Origin: Pseudofrankia coriaricola
GTDB lineage: Bacteria; Actinomycetota; Actinomycetes; Frankiales; Frankiaceae
Direction: 5' to 3'
Length of the DNA: 62,951 nucleotides
Assembly (NCBI RefSeq): GCF_001854805.1
Contig: NZ_MBLO01000207.1
Location: 1-62,951 of the forward strand
In this document: positions 7,373-14,732 of the stretch, piece after piece
Numbering within the stretch: the stretch's first letter is position 1
Layout: the number at the start of each line of letters is the position of its first letter
Program-made: the position numbers and the translations under genes
Notes under the pieces: model-generated
What the model was told of the DNA's origin: nothing
What the model saw: only the letters and a program-made list of their open reading frames with translations
Database searches by the model: none

Positions 7373-8119
7373 ATGCGGATCTTCGACGATCTGGAAGCCG
7401 AGCTGGACGACCTCGACCGGATCCTCGGCGGCCTCGACCAGGCGTCCTGGGCGGCACCCTCGGCGGCGGCCGGCTGGAGCGTCGCCGACGTCGTGCTCCA
7501 CCTGGCCCAGACCGACGAGACGGTGGTCGAGACCATCGCCGCCGGCCCGGCCGGCGCCCTCCGGTCCGTCGGCGGGGTCGACGAGACCACCTCGGTGGAC
7601 GAGGCGATGGACGCCTGGGTGAGCCGCGAGCGGGCGGATCCCACCCAGGTATACGCCCGCTGGCGCGCGGCCAGGACCGCCGCCCTCGAGGTGCTGCGCC
7701 GGGCCGACCCGGACACGCCGGTCACGTGGGTGGCGGCCCCGCTGCGACCGGCGGCGCTCGCCACGACCCGGCTCACCGAGCACTGGGCGCACGGCCTGGA
7801 CATCACCGAGCCGCTCGCGATCCCGTTCCCGGACACCGACCGGCTCCGCCACGTCGCCTGGCTCGCGCACCGCACGCTGCCGTACGCGTTCGCGTCCGCC
7901 GGTGAGCGGGCGCCGGCGGTCCGTTGCGAGCTGACCGCCCCGGACGGTGTCACCCGCTGGGAGTACGGCCCGGCCGACGCCGCCTGCGTGGTCAGCGGCC
8001 CGGCCGGTGCCTTCTGCCGCGTCGCCGCTCGCCGTCTCGCCCCCGAGTCCTCGGGGCTGGTGACGCACGGCCCCGACGCCCCCCGCGTTCTGGACCTCCT
8101 GCGTACCTACGCGCTCTGA
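7373..8119 (+). CDS. Maleylpyruvate isomerase-like mycothiol-dependent protein (TIGR03084 family)
   Basis: 248 residues with the DinB-like MDMPI N-terminal four-helix domain. Visible are MRIFDDLEAELDDLDRILGG, SVADVVLHLAQTDE with the metal-binding His, and LTEHWAHGLDI with further metal ligands. A C-terminal SCP2-like region, VRCELTAPDGVTRWEYGP, follows. Family members bind a divalent metal and are thought to use mycothiol as thiol cofactor, which fits the presence of mshC in this window. The reaction is not known for this subfamily. It is monocistronic, with GC-rich DNA on both sides. Confidence 0.87.
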   Translation: MRIFDDLEAELDDLDRILGGLDQASWAAPSAAAGWSVADVVLHLAQTDETVVETIAAGPAGALRSVGGVDETTSVDEAMDAWVSRERADPTQVYARWRAARTAALEVLRRADPDTPVTWVAAPLRPAALATTRLTEHWAHGLDITEPLAIPFPDTDRLRHVAWLAHRTLPYAFASAGERAPAVRCELTAPDGVTRWEYGPADAACVVSGPAGAFCRVAARRLAPESSGLVTHGPDAPRVLDLLRTYAL

Positions 8120-8254
8120 CCCGCGCCCGTGCCCTGAGACACCGTGGTCGACCACAGATTGCGCGGCGGCGGTGGGACTTACAGCGTTGTCCACGCTGTT
8201 GACGGCCGGGCCGCACCCGAAAAAGAATCTTGATGTGTAAGCCGGAGGGTCCGG

Positions 8255-8302
8255 TCACGGTCCGCGCCAAGGCAAATGCGCGGGTTGGGCGCGGAGAGTG
8301 AC
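8255..8302 (+). other. Two-part stem-loop in a 330-bp non-coding gap; possible structured RNA
   Basis: An outer 5-bp stem (GTCAC 8255-8259 with GTGAC 8298-8302) and an inner 8-bp stem (TCCGCGCC 8262-8269 with GGCGCGGA 8288-8295) are separated by a purine-rich 2x2 internal loop (GG opposite GA). The terminal loop is 18 nt. It lies about 150 nt upstream of the DUF5703 gene. A 12-bp palindrome GTGGTCGACCAC sits at 8144-8155 in the same gap. No known riboswitch class was recognised. Confidence 0.4.
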
Positions 8303-8451
8303 CAGATAAGGCGGGTGCGTGGACCATCGCGCGACGCGCCGCTACCGGGTCTGTGACCTGCGCGATGCCACGGGGTGGGACGTGCCACCGCGGCCTCAAG
8401 TCACCGCGAAACGTACCCTCGAGATCTACCTGGCCGTTACCGTGTCGACAC

Positions 8452-8646
8452 ATGGAGCTGGAGTACCAGCGGCTGTACCTGCCGCCGTGGACGGACCGGC
8501 GGACGGCGCAGACGGTCCTGACCATGCATGCCGAGTTCGGAGGCTGGGAGCTCGAGCGGCTGCGGCTGCTCCCCGACGGCTCGCGGCGCGTGGTGCTGCG
8601 CCGCCGCCGACGGCCGGGCAGCCTGCCCGGCTACCTCCCGACCTGA
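8452..8646 (+). CDS. DUF5703-family small protein
   Basis: A 64-residue basic protein starting MELEYQRLYLPPWTDRRTAQ. It has the motif MHAEFGGWELERLRLLPDGSR and an arginine-rich run (RRVVLRRRRRPG). The pattern resembles the DUF5703 small proteins of Streptomyces and Frankia, which have no known function. The arginine cluster could contact nucleic acid or membrane, but this is speculation. ATG at 8452 is chosen over longer in-frame starts because the conserved family N-terminus begins there. Confidence 0.7.
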   Translation: MELEYQRLYLPPWTDRRTAQTVLTMHAEFGGWELERLRLLPDGSRRVVLRRRRRPGSLPGYLPT

Positions 8647-8703
8647 CCGGACCTCGCCCGAGGTGGAGCCGCCGGGCCGGGCACAGGCCCGGCCCGGCAC
8701 TGA

Positions 8704-10308
8704 CTAAGGCACGTATGCCAGCGTGAACGCCAGCGTGGCGTAGACCGTCATCAGCGTGGCCGAGGCCGCCAGGGCGAACGGCCAGACGGTGCGCCGGCCG
8801 AGCGCGAGCGCCGCGACCAGGACGAACGGGAACGCGCCGAACACGTAGCGCTCCGAGGAGTCCAGGTTCGAGCCGGTGAACACGGTGAGCAGCACCAGCG
8901 CGCACCAAACCGAATAGCTCGCCGGCAGCAGCCGGGTCATCAGCACCAGCGCGACCAGCGCCACCAGCAGCCACGGCACGTGCAGCCCCGTGCCGACCTC
9001 GCCGTGGATCGTGCCCTGTGCCGCGTCCCACAGCACCGACAGCGGGTTGCCTGCGGCGCCGTGGCGGGCCGCGTCGCGCTGCATGGTCAGCGGCGCCAGG
9101 CCGTCGTGGTACGTCGCCGCGGACCAGGCCACGTAGATCGCGGCGCCGGCGGCCGGGGCGACGACCGCGCCAAGGCGCGGCAGCCACCAGCGTGGGCTGG
9201 CCGAGCGCGGCCCGCGGGCCGCCTCGATCGCCATCGGCGCGACCAGCAGCAAGCCCAGCGGCCGGCACAGCCCGCTGAGGAGCCCCGCGAGCGTGGCCAG
9301 CCCGAACCGCCCGGAGCGGGCGGCCAGGAACGCCCCGATCGCGAGCAGCATCGCGGGCGCCTCGGCGTAGCCCATCGCCAGCACGAACGCGGGCGGGGCC
9401 AGCGCCGACAGCCAGATCACCCGGCGGATCGCCGGGTCCGGGAACCCCTCGGCCCGGGCCAGCCGGGCGAGCAGGACGGTGAGCGCGAACGCCAGCGCGT
9501 TGACGACCACCAGCAGCACCGCGCCCTGGCGCCCCGCGAGGCCGGGCAGCGCGCACAGGCCGCGCACCAGCAGCGGCAGCAGCGGGAAGAACCGGCGGCT
9601 CTCCTCACCGGCGCCGCCGTAGCCGTGGGACGCGATGCTCTCGTACCAGCCGGCGTCCCAGCCGAGCAGGCCGGAGTGGTCGAGCCTGCCGCCGTTGTCG
9701 GCGACCGAGCCGGCCAGGAAGTGGACGAGGCCGAGCGCCGCCGCGACGACGACCCGGCCGGCCACCCAGGCGGCGGCGGCCTCGGGCACGTACCAGCGGG
9801 CGAGCCGTCCGCCGCGGGCGACATCGGGAGCGACGCCGTCGGACAGGCCGAACCGCTGCCGGGCACCGGAGCTGCCGCGGGCGGCCGCCGGGTCGGCGAG
9901 CACGACCAGCATGTTGTCGATGTCGTCGGTGTAGCGGCCGGACCGCTCGGCGTCCCGGCGCATCGCCCGGTGCGCGCCGGGGCCCCGCCGCTCCACCGGC
10001 CGTGCCGCCGCGGGCCCGTACGCCTCGAACCGGGGCCCGGCCGCGTCGCCGGCCCCGTCCCGATCCGGGAAGTCGGCGGCACCCACGTCGCCCGCGCTCG
10101 ACGGGGCGGCCCTGGTGGCGGCGCCCGCCGTCAGGGCGAGCCGCCCGCCGGCCGGCTCCGCCGGGGCGGTGCCGGCCGCGGCTGGCACCGCCCCGGCGAG
10201 TCTCGCGGGGGAGGCGTCCAGCCCCGGCGCGGTCTCCTCGCCAGAGGACGGGGACCTGGCGGGCGGTCGTGACCCGGCCGCCCGCCCATCATCCGGCGTG
10301 TCGGTCAT
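8704..10308 (-). CDS. PIG-V-like mannosyltransferase (GT-C fold membrane protein)
   Basis: A 534-residue polytopic membrane protein. Residues 1 to about 150 are a low-complexity Ala/Pro/Gly region. The GT-C core follows, with GLLGWDAGWYESIASHGY (the acidic first-loop motif of PIG-V/GT76-like mannosyltransferases), FFPLLPLLVR and about ten hydrophobic helices, including ALAPPAFVLAMGYAEAPAML. Such enzymes transfer mannose from a polyprenyl-phosphate donor outside the membrane. The ATG overlaps the stop of the upstream GT39-like gene by 4 nt, so the two probably act in one envelope glycan or glycolipid pathway. The acceptor is unknown. Confidence 0.83.
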   Translation of the reverse strand: MTDTPDDGRAAGSRPPARSPSSGEETAPGLDASPARLAGAVPAAAGTAPAEPAGGRLALTAGAATRAAPSSAGDVGAADFPDRDGAGDAAGPRFEAYGPAAARPVERRGPGAHRAMRRDAERSGRYTDDIDNMLVVLADPAAARGSSGARQRFGLSDGVAPDVARGGRLARWYVPEAAAAWVAGRVVVAAALGLVHFLAGSVADNGGRLDHSGLLGWDAGWYESIASHGYGGAGEESRRFFPLLPLLVRGLCALPGLAGRQGAVLLVVVNALAFALTVLLARLARAEGFPDPAIRRVIWLSALAPPAFVLAMGYAEAPAMLLAIGAFLAARSGRFGLATLAGLLSGLCRPLGLLLVAPMAIEAARGPRSASPRWWLPRLGAVVAPAAGAAIYVAWSAATYHDGLAPLTMQRDAARHGAAGNPLSVLWDAAQGTIHGEVGTGLHVPWLLVALVALVLMTRLLPASYSVWCALVLLTVFTGSNLDSSERYVFGAFPFVLVAALALGRRTVWPFALAASATLMTVYATLAFTLAYVP

Positions 10309-12143
10309 GCGGGTGGGAACCGGACGAGCTGGTAGTTCTCGTACACCTCAGCCGGCTTGCCCTGCTCCATCTCCAGGCTGGGTTTCGGCCGCTTGTTCTG
10401 GATCTCGGTCTGGATCTGTAGGCAGAGCGTCTCGTAGGTCCGGTAGCCACCGGAGTCGGCCATGAAGATCGTGTGGTCCTTGCCTGCCTCCGCCAGCGCC
10501 CGCTCCGCGAGCTTGACGCCGTCGGCGGCCTTGTTGCGCTCCTCGTAGTCGACCCAGTTGACCCGGTCCGGCGGCCCCCACGTCGGCACGAGGTGGACCT
10601 TGAGACCGGCCGGGATCGTGCGGGCCAAGCCGGGGCCGAGCTGGTCGGGGCAGATCAGCAGGAGGTCGCCGGGCTTGGCCTCCCGCTTGAGGATCGACGC
10701 CACGTCGGTGGCCTGCGTGCGCTGCATCTGGACGTCGGTGTAGCCGCCGATCACCCCGGCCAGAGCGCAGACCGCGACGGTGCACTGGACGAACCGCTTG
10801 TGGCGTACGACCGTCGCGCCGAGGCCGACGACCAGCAGGAACGGCACGAACGCCGTCGCCGTGTACCGGTCGGCCCAGGCGTTGCCGACGACCTTGCCGG
10901 CCGTGACGGCGACCAGCAGCGTCATCGTGGACAGCAGGAACAGGGTGCGCCCCGGTTCCCCGCCGCGCAGGTCGATCAGGACGAACCGGCCGCCGAGGCC
11001 CCGCCCGGCGATGCCGAGCGCGACCAGGCAGGTGATGAACAGCAGCAGGATCCGGCCCACGGTCGACGGGCCGCCGGCCCACTGGCCGTAGGCGTGCGAG
11101 ATGGCCGCGTAGGTCGCGGGCTCGCCCCACGGCGTGCCGGTGTGCGCCGACTGGAAGCGGAACTCGCTGAGCCACGGGGAGAACACGATCGCCCCGCAGA
11201 CGATCCCGAGGGCCGCGGCGAACGCCCCGCGCCGCCCGGCGGCGGGGAACCGCGGCCGGGCGGCCGCGGCGGCGGCAGTGCGCGCCGCGGCACCGGCGGC
11301 CGAGTGGCGCGCGGCCTTCGCGGCCGCGGCGCCGGTCCCGGGCAGCGAGGGCGGGTCGGCGGCGACGCTGCCCGCCGGCAGGCCCGCGGCCGCCAGGCCC
11401 TCGTCGACGGCGTCCTGGGTGGCCGGGTCGACGGACGGGCCGTCGTCCGGCCGCCCGGCGCCGGCCCGATCGGCGTGGCCGAACAGGAGCGTCGGGCGCC
11501 ACCACAGCAGGACCAGCCAGCCGCCGACCGTCAGCAGCAGGTAGAGGCACCAGTAGTGGGTGAGCGCGAGCGAGCCGGCCGCGAGCGCCACGTAGGCCAC
11601 CGACAGCGCCGTGGGCTTGCGCAGCGCGCGCTCGATGGCCAGGCCCCCGAGCGCGGTCAGCAGCACGATCAGGCTGTACATCCGGGTCTCGGTCGCGAAG
11701 CGCAGCGCGAACGGCGAGGTGATGTAGAAGACCACCGCGAGCTGGGCGGCCCGCTGCCCGACGACCCGGCGCGCCAGCAGGTACAGCGGCCAGACGGCGA
11801 CCAGGTTGATGATCGCCGACAGCGCCCGCACCGCCGAGTTGCCGGCACCGAACAGGCTGATCCAGGCGTGCAGGATCAGGTAGTAGAGCGGCGGCGAGCC
11901 GTCCTCGCGCAGGCCGGTGAACATGGTCGGGCCGTTGCCCGTCAGCGGCATCTTGGCGATCGCGACGCTCTGCGCCTCGTCGAGCCACAGGTCCTGGCGG
12001 GCGGTGAACCGCACCACGACCGCGACCGCCAGGATCAGCAGCATCACGGCCTGGTAGATCCGATCCGCGCGCCCGGGGCGCGGCCCCGGCGTGTCGACCG
12101 GCTCGGGGATGCGCTCCGCCGGCCGGACCGCGACGTCCGTCAC
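10305..12143 (-). CDS. GT39/ArnT-like membrane glycosyltransferase
   Basis: About 612 residues. After the first helix comes DLWLDEAQSVAIAK, the acidic D-E motif of GT39/ArnT-type GT-C enzymes, then DGSPPLYYLILHAWISLFG in the first large loop. About ten to twelve further helices follow, interrupted by a long Ala-rich cytoplasmic loop near residues 230-330. The C-terminal soluble domain has LLICPDQLGPGLART and VDYEERNKAADG, shared with the paralogue at 14733-16751. GTG at 12143 is chosen because AGAGGA lies 6 nt upstream. It is coupled to the PIG-V-like gene by a 4-nt overlap. Donor and acceptor are unknown. Confidence 0.82.
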   Translation of the reverse strand: MTDVAVRPAERIPEPVDTPGPRPGRADRIYQAVMLLILAVAVVVRFTARQDLWLDEAQSVAIAKMPLTGNGPTMFTGLREDGSPPLYYLILHAWISLFGAGNSAVRALSAIINLVAVWPLYLLARRVVGQRAAQLAVVFYITSPFALRFATETRMYSLIVLLTALGGLAIERALRKPTALSVAYVALAAGSLALTHYWCLYLLLTVGGWLVLLWWRPTLLFGHADRAGAGRPDDGPSVDPATQDAVDEGLAAAGLPAGSVAADPPSLPGTGAAAAKAARHSAAGAAARTAAAAAARPRFPAAGRRGAFAAALGIVCGAIVFSPWLSEFRFQSAHTGTPWGEPATYAAISHAYGQWAGGPSTVGRILLLFITCLVALGIAGRGLGGRFVLIDLRGGEPGRTLFLLSTMTLLVAVTAGKVVGNAWADRYTATAFVPFLLVVGLGATVVRHKRFVQCTVAVCALAGVIGGYTDVQMQRTQATDVASILKREAKPGDLLLICPDQLGPGLARTIPAGLKVHLVPTWGPPDRVNWVDYEERNKAADGVKLAERALAEAGKDHTIFMADSGGYRTYETLCLQIQTEIQNKRPKPSLEMEQGKPAEVYENYQLVRFPPA

Positions 12144-12798
12144 GGTCTGTCCTCTCCGTCCCTGTTCGTCGGGGGGCCTGAGCCACCCGAGACCTTCCAC
12201 TCCCACCGCGGGGCGGGCGGGTCCATCTGTGGTCCCGTCCCGGCTTCCGTGCCAGCAGGAGGGTGTTTCGCGGCACTCTCGCTGTTGTCCGTCTGCTGCC
12301 TTCGTTTGTCGGTCCGCTGCCTTTGGACCCTGCGTGCCCTGGTCCGCTGTGGTGCCGCCGTGGCCTCCAGCGGCGCCATGCTGCGCCCGGCAGTGGCTCT
12401 ACCGAGGCCCGAGGCCCGCCGTCGAGGGGCAGGCAAGGTGGCGCCGCCGGCCGCCGGCCGGCGTGCGCGCCCAGTCTTTCACGGGCTGTCGGGGCGTACC
12501 GGTTCGCCCCTTGCGCCGTCTGTCCACCGGTCCATCTCGCCTTCCCTTGCGTACCAGTGGTGATCGTCTCATCGCCACGGGTCGATCGCCGCGTCGCGCG
12601 GTCCGCCGCACCGCGGCCGCCGCGCCGGCGCCCCGCTAGGTGGACGGCCGCGGTGCGGCGGACCGCCGTCCGGGCCCGTCTGGGCCCGTCTGGGCGTGGT
12701 CTGGCAAGGTGCGGTCATGGCCTCACCCGTCCGCGATGCGCGCGTCGTCACCCTCCGCGTAGCCCGGGGGCTTCAGCCCGCGGCCCGCCGGAGCCGGC
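12144..12798. other. Divergent intergenic region, 655 bp
   Basis: It separates the minus-strand GT39-like gene from the plus-strand GT87-like gene, so it should carry both promoters. No credible gene was found despite several open frames. The notable structure is the long inverted repeat listed separately at 12598-12666. Just after it, the hexamer-rich run cccgtctgggcccgtctggg forms a short direct repeat (about 12675-12694). Confidence 0.55.
12598..12666. repeat. 22-bp perfect inverted repeat with 25-nt loop
   Basis: The arms at 12598-12619 and 12645-12666 are exact reverse complements over 22 bp (core GGTCCGCCGCACCGCGGCC). The hairpin would be extremely stable. It lies in a divergent promoter region rather than after a gene, so a simple terminator role is not obvious. 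Confidence 0.85.
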
Positions 12799-14493
12799 AT
12801 GACGGCTGACATCCCCGGCGCTGGTCGCGGTGACGTGGCCGGCGGCATGCCGGCCGCCGAGGCCGTCGGCACCGACGTGAGCGGCGGCGTGAGCGGCGGC
12901 GTGAGCGGCGGCGTCGAGACCAGCGCCGCTGCCGGGGCCGGGGCCGCCAACGCCACCGACGTCGCGACGACGGGCCCGCCGGCGCCGGGGGACGGGCCCA
13001 CCGCTGTCGGCCAGTTCGGTGGCGGCGCCCAGACGCCCGAGGTGGCGCCGCCGGGGCGGTCGTCCGAGCCGGCGGCGGTCACGAGGCCGGTCGCGGGGCT
13101 GGTGGCCGCGTGGTGCGCGCTCGCGGTCGGGATCGCGGCGAAGGACGGCCGCTACGGTGGCTGGGCGATGTCGGCGGTGCTCGTCGGCTGGGGAGTGGCG
13201 GCGGTCACGGTCGCCCTGCTGGGCGGCAGCCAGGGCCCGGCGAGCTGGCTCGGCCGGCCCGTGCGGCTCGCCGCCCGCCGGCTCGGCCGGTCGACGCCAT
13301 GGCTGTCGTGGCGGGTGACGTGGGCCGCCGTCGCCCTGGTGGTGGGCCTCGGGCCGGTGCTGCGCCACCCCCGTTACTACGGCTCCGGCGGGTTCGCCGA
13401 GCTCGCCGACTGGTGCTCGATCGCCGCGGGCCTGCTCGCCGCGGCCGGCGTCGCCGCGGGCCTGCTCGCCGCGCGCCCGGAACCCTGGCCGCCGGCCCCG
13501 ACCTGGGGGCTTGGCGCGCTGCGCGGCCACCGCGTCTTCGACGCCGTGGTCGCCCTCGCGGCCGCCGCGGGGGTGGCGACGGTGCTCGCCGCGCCCGACC
13601 CCCAGATCGACGTGTTCCACCTGCTCCAGGCGTCCGCGCGCGGGCTCCCCGACGGCGTGAACATGTACCACCAGGTGTGGCTGACCGGCCGGCCCGGCGA
13701 CCTGCACGGCGGGCTCGTCGACGTCTACCCCTACCTGCCGGCCACCTCGGTGCTGCTCGCCCCGTTCCGGCTCCTGCTCGGCGACGTCCGCTACGGGCTG
13801 CTCGCCGCGCTCGTCGTCGCGGTCTACGCCGTCCGGGCGCTCGGCCGGCGAGAGGCGCCGTGGGTGCCCGTCGTCCCGCTGCTGGTGCTGGTCTTCCCGG
13901 AGTCCTGCTACGCGCTGGAGCAGTCCTGGACGGAGCCGTTGCTGGTCGCCTGCCTGGCCGTGATGGTGTGGGCGGCGTGCGGTGGCCGGGGGGTGCTCGC
14001 GGTCGTCGCGTTCGCCGTGGCGCTGGCGAGCAAGCAGCACGTCGTCCTGCTGGTCCCGGTGGCGGCGGCGTGGCCCGCGTTCGGCCGGCGGCGCGCCGCA
14101 GCGGCCTGCGGGCTCGGTCTCGCGTTCGTGGCGCCGTGGGTGCTCGACGACCCGGGCGCGTTCTTCCATGACGCCGTGCGGACCAATCTCGGCTACTCGG
14201 TGCTCGACCACTCGCTGTCGGTGACCGGCTGGGCGCACCACTTCGGCGTCAACCTCGGCTTCGGGACGACCGCGGTGGCGCTGGTGGCGGCCTACCTGCT
14301 CGCCTGGCGGGCGCGGGGCGACGCGGCCGGCTTCGCCGCCGGCGGCGCGCTGGTCCTGCTGACCGTGGTCGAGCTGAACAAGCAGTCGTTCTTCAACCAC
14401 TACACCCTGCCGATGGCCCTCCTCATCCTGGCCATCGCCACCACCCTGGCCCCAGCCACCCCAGCCACCGGGACTACTCAGGCCAGCCCGTAG
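12799..14493 (+). CDS. GT87-like / DUF2029-type polytopic membrane protein
   Basis: 564 residues. Residues 1 to about 95 are Gly/Val/Ala rich with three Val-Ser-Gly-Gly units from a 12-bp tandem repeat (12877-12912). The rest has about ten to twelve hydrophobic helices. Between helices are NMYHQVWLTGRPGDLHGGLVD, VYPYLPATSVLLAPFRLLLG and FPESCYALEQSWTEPLLVAC, the last resembling the GT87 family of polyprenyl-phosphomannose-dependent mannosyltransferases. ELNKQSFFNHYTLPMALL lies near the end. A role in mannosylation of lipid or glycan is inferred from its neighbours. The N-terminal start is uncertain. It is convergent with the second GT39-like gene. Confidence 0.7.
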   Translation: MTADIPGAGRGDVAGGMPAAEAVGTDVSGGVSGGVSGGVETSAAAGAGAANATDVATTGPPAPGDGPTAVGQFGGGAQTPEVAPPGRSSEPAAVTRPVAGLVAAWCALAVGIAAKDGRYGGWAMSAVLVGWGVAAVTVALLGGSQGPASWLGRPVRLAARRLGRSTPWLSWRVTWAAVALVVGLGPVLRHPRYYGSGGFAELADWCSIAAGLLAAAGVAAGLLAARPEPWPPAPTWGLGALRGHRVFDAVVALAAAAGVATVLAAPDPQIDVFHLLQASARGLPDGVNMYHQVWLTGRPGDLHGGLVDVYPYLPATSVLLAPFRLLLGDVRYGLLAALVVAVYAVRALGRREAPWVPVVPLLVLVFPESCYALEQSWTEPLLVACLAVMVWAACGGRGVLAVVAFAVALASKQHVVLLVPVAAAWPAFGRRRAAAACGLGLAFVAPWVLDDPGAFFHDAVRTNLGYSVLDHSLSVTGWAHHFGVNLGFGTTAVALVAAYLLAWRARGDAAGFAAGGALVLLTVVELNKQSFFNHYTLPMALLILAIATTLAPATPATGTTQASP

Positions 14494-14543
14494 ACGTCGC
14501 ACGGCTCTGACTGTCAAGAGGCCCCGTCGGGCGCACCCGTCCT

Positions 14544-14695
14544 AGACAACGCAACTCGGCCACCAGCCGTGACAGCGCATCGGCGCACTGCCAACGCGAC
14601 CCATCTCTGGACCCCGCCCCACGCCGGCCCCGGCCGTACACCTCAGCCCCGAAACCAGGCCGGGAGGGCGCTCAGCGCCCGACAGGCGCCGCCGC
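14544..14695 (-). repeat. R2 3'-flanking repeat, copy 1
   Basis: Read on the minus strand, this copy begins GCCTGTCGGGCGCTGAGCGC. It continues CTCCCGGCCTGGTTTCGGGG and ends with a block close to gcgccgatgcgctgtcacgg then gagttgcgttgtc. The same sequence, diverged, follows dop (44608-44727) and pafA (52455-52597), with a partial copy after the M50 gene (38386-38455). It starts a few tens of nt downstream of the GT39-like stop codon and runs in that gene's direction. GGGCGC/GCGCCC forms a small hairpin at its head. Confidence 0.75.
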
Positions 14696-14732
14696 GGGCG
14701 GTCGCGCAAGCGACCTTCCCGCAGGCGGCGCC
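14685..14732 (-). terminator. Strong hairpin directly after the GT39-like stop codon
   Basis: GGCGCCGCC (14685-14693) pairs with GGCGGCGCC (14724-14732). An inner stem CGGG/CCCG and a further GGTCGC/GCGACC stem (loop gcaa) continue it. It abuts the minus-strand stop codon at 14733 and overlaps the start of the R2 element. There is no U-tract, as is usual in such GC-rich genomes. Confidence 0.75.
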
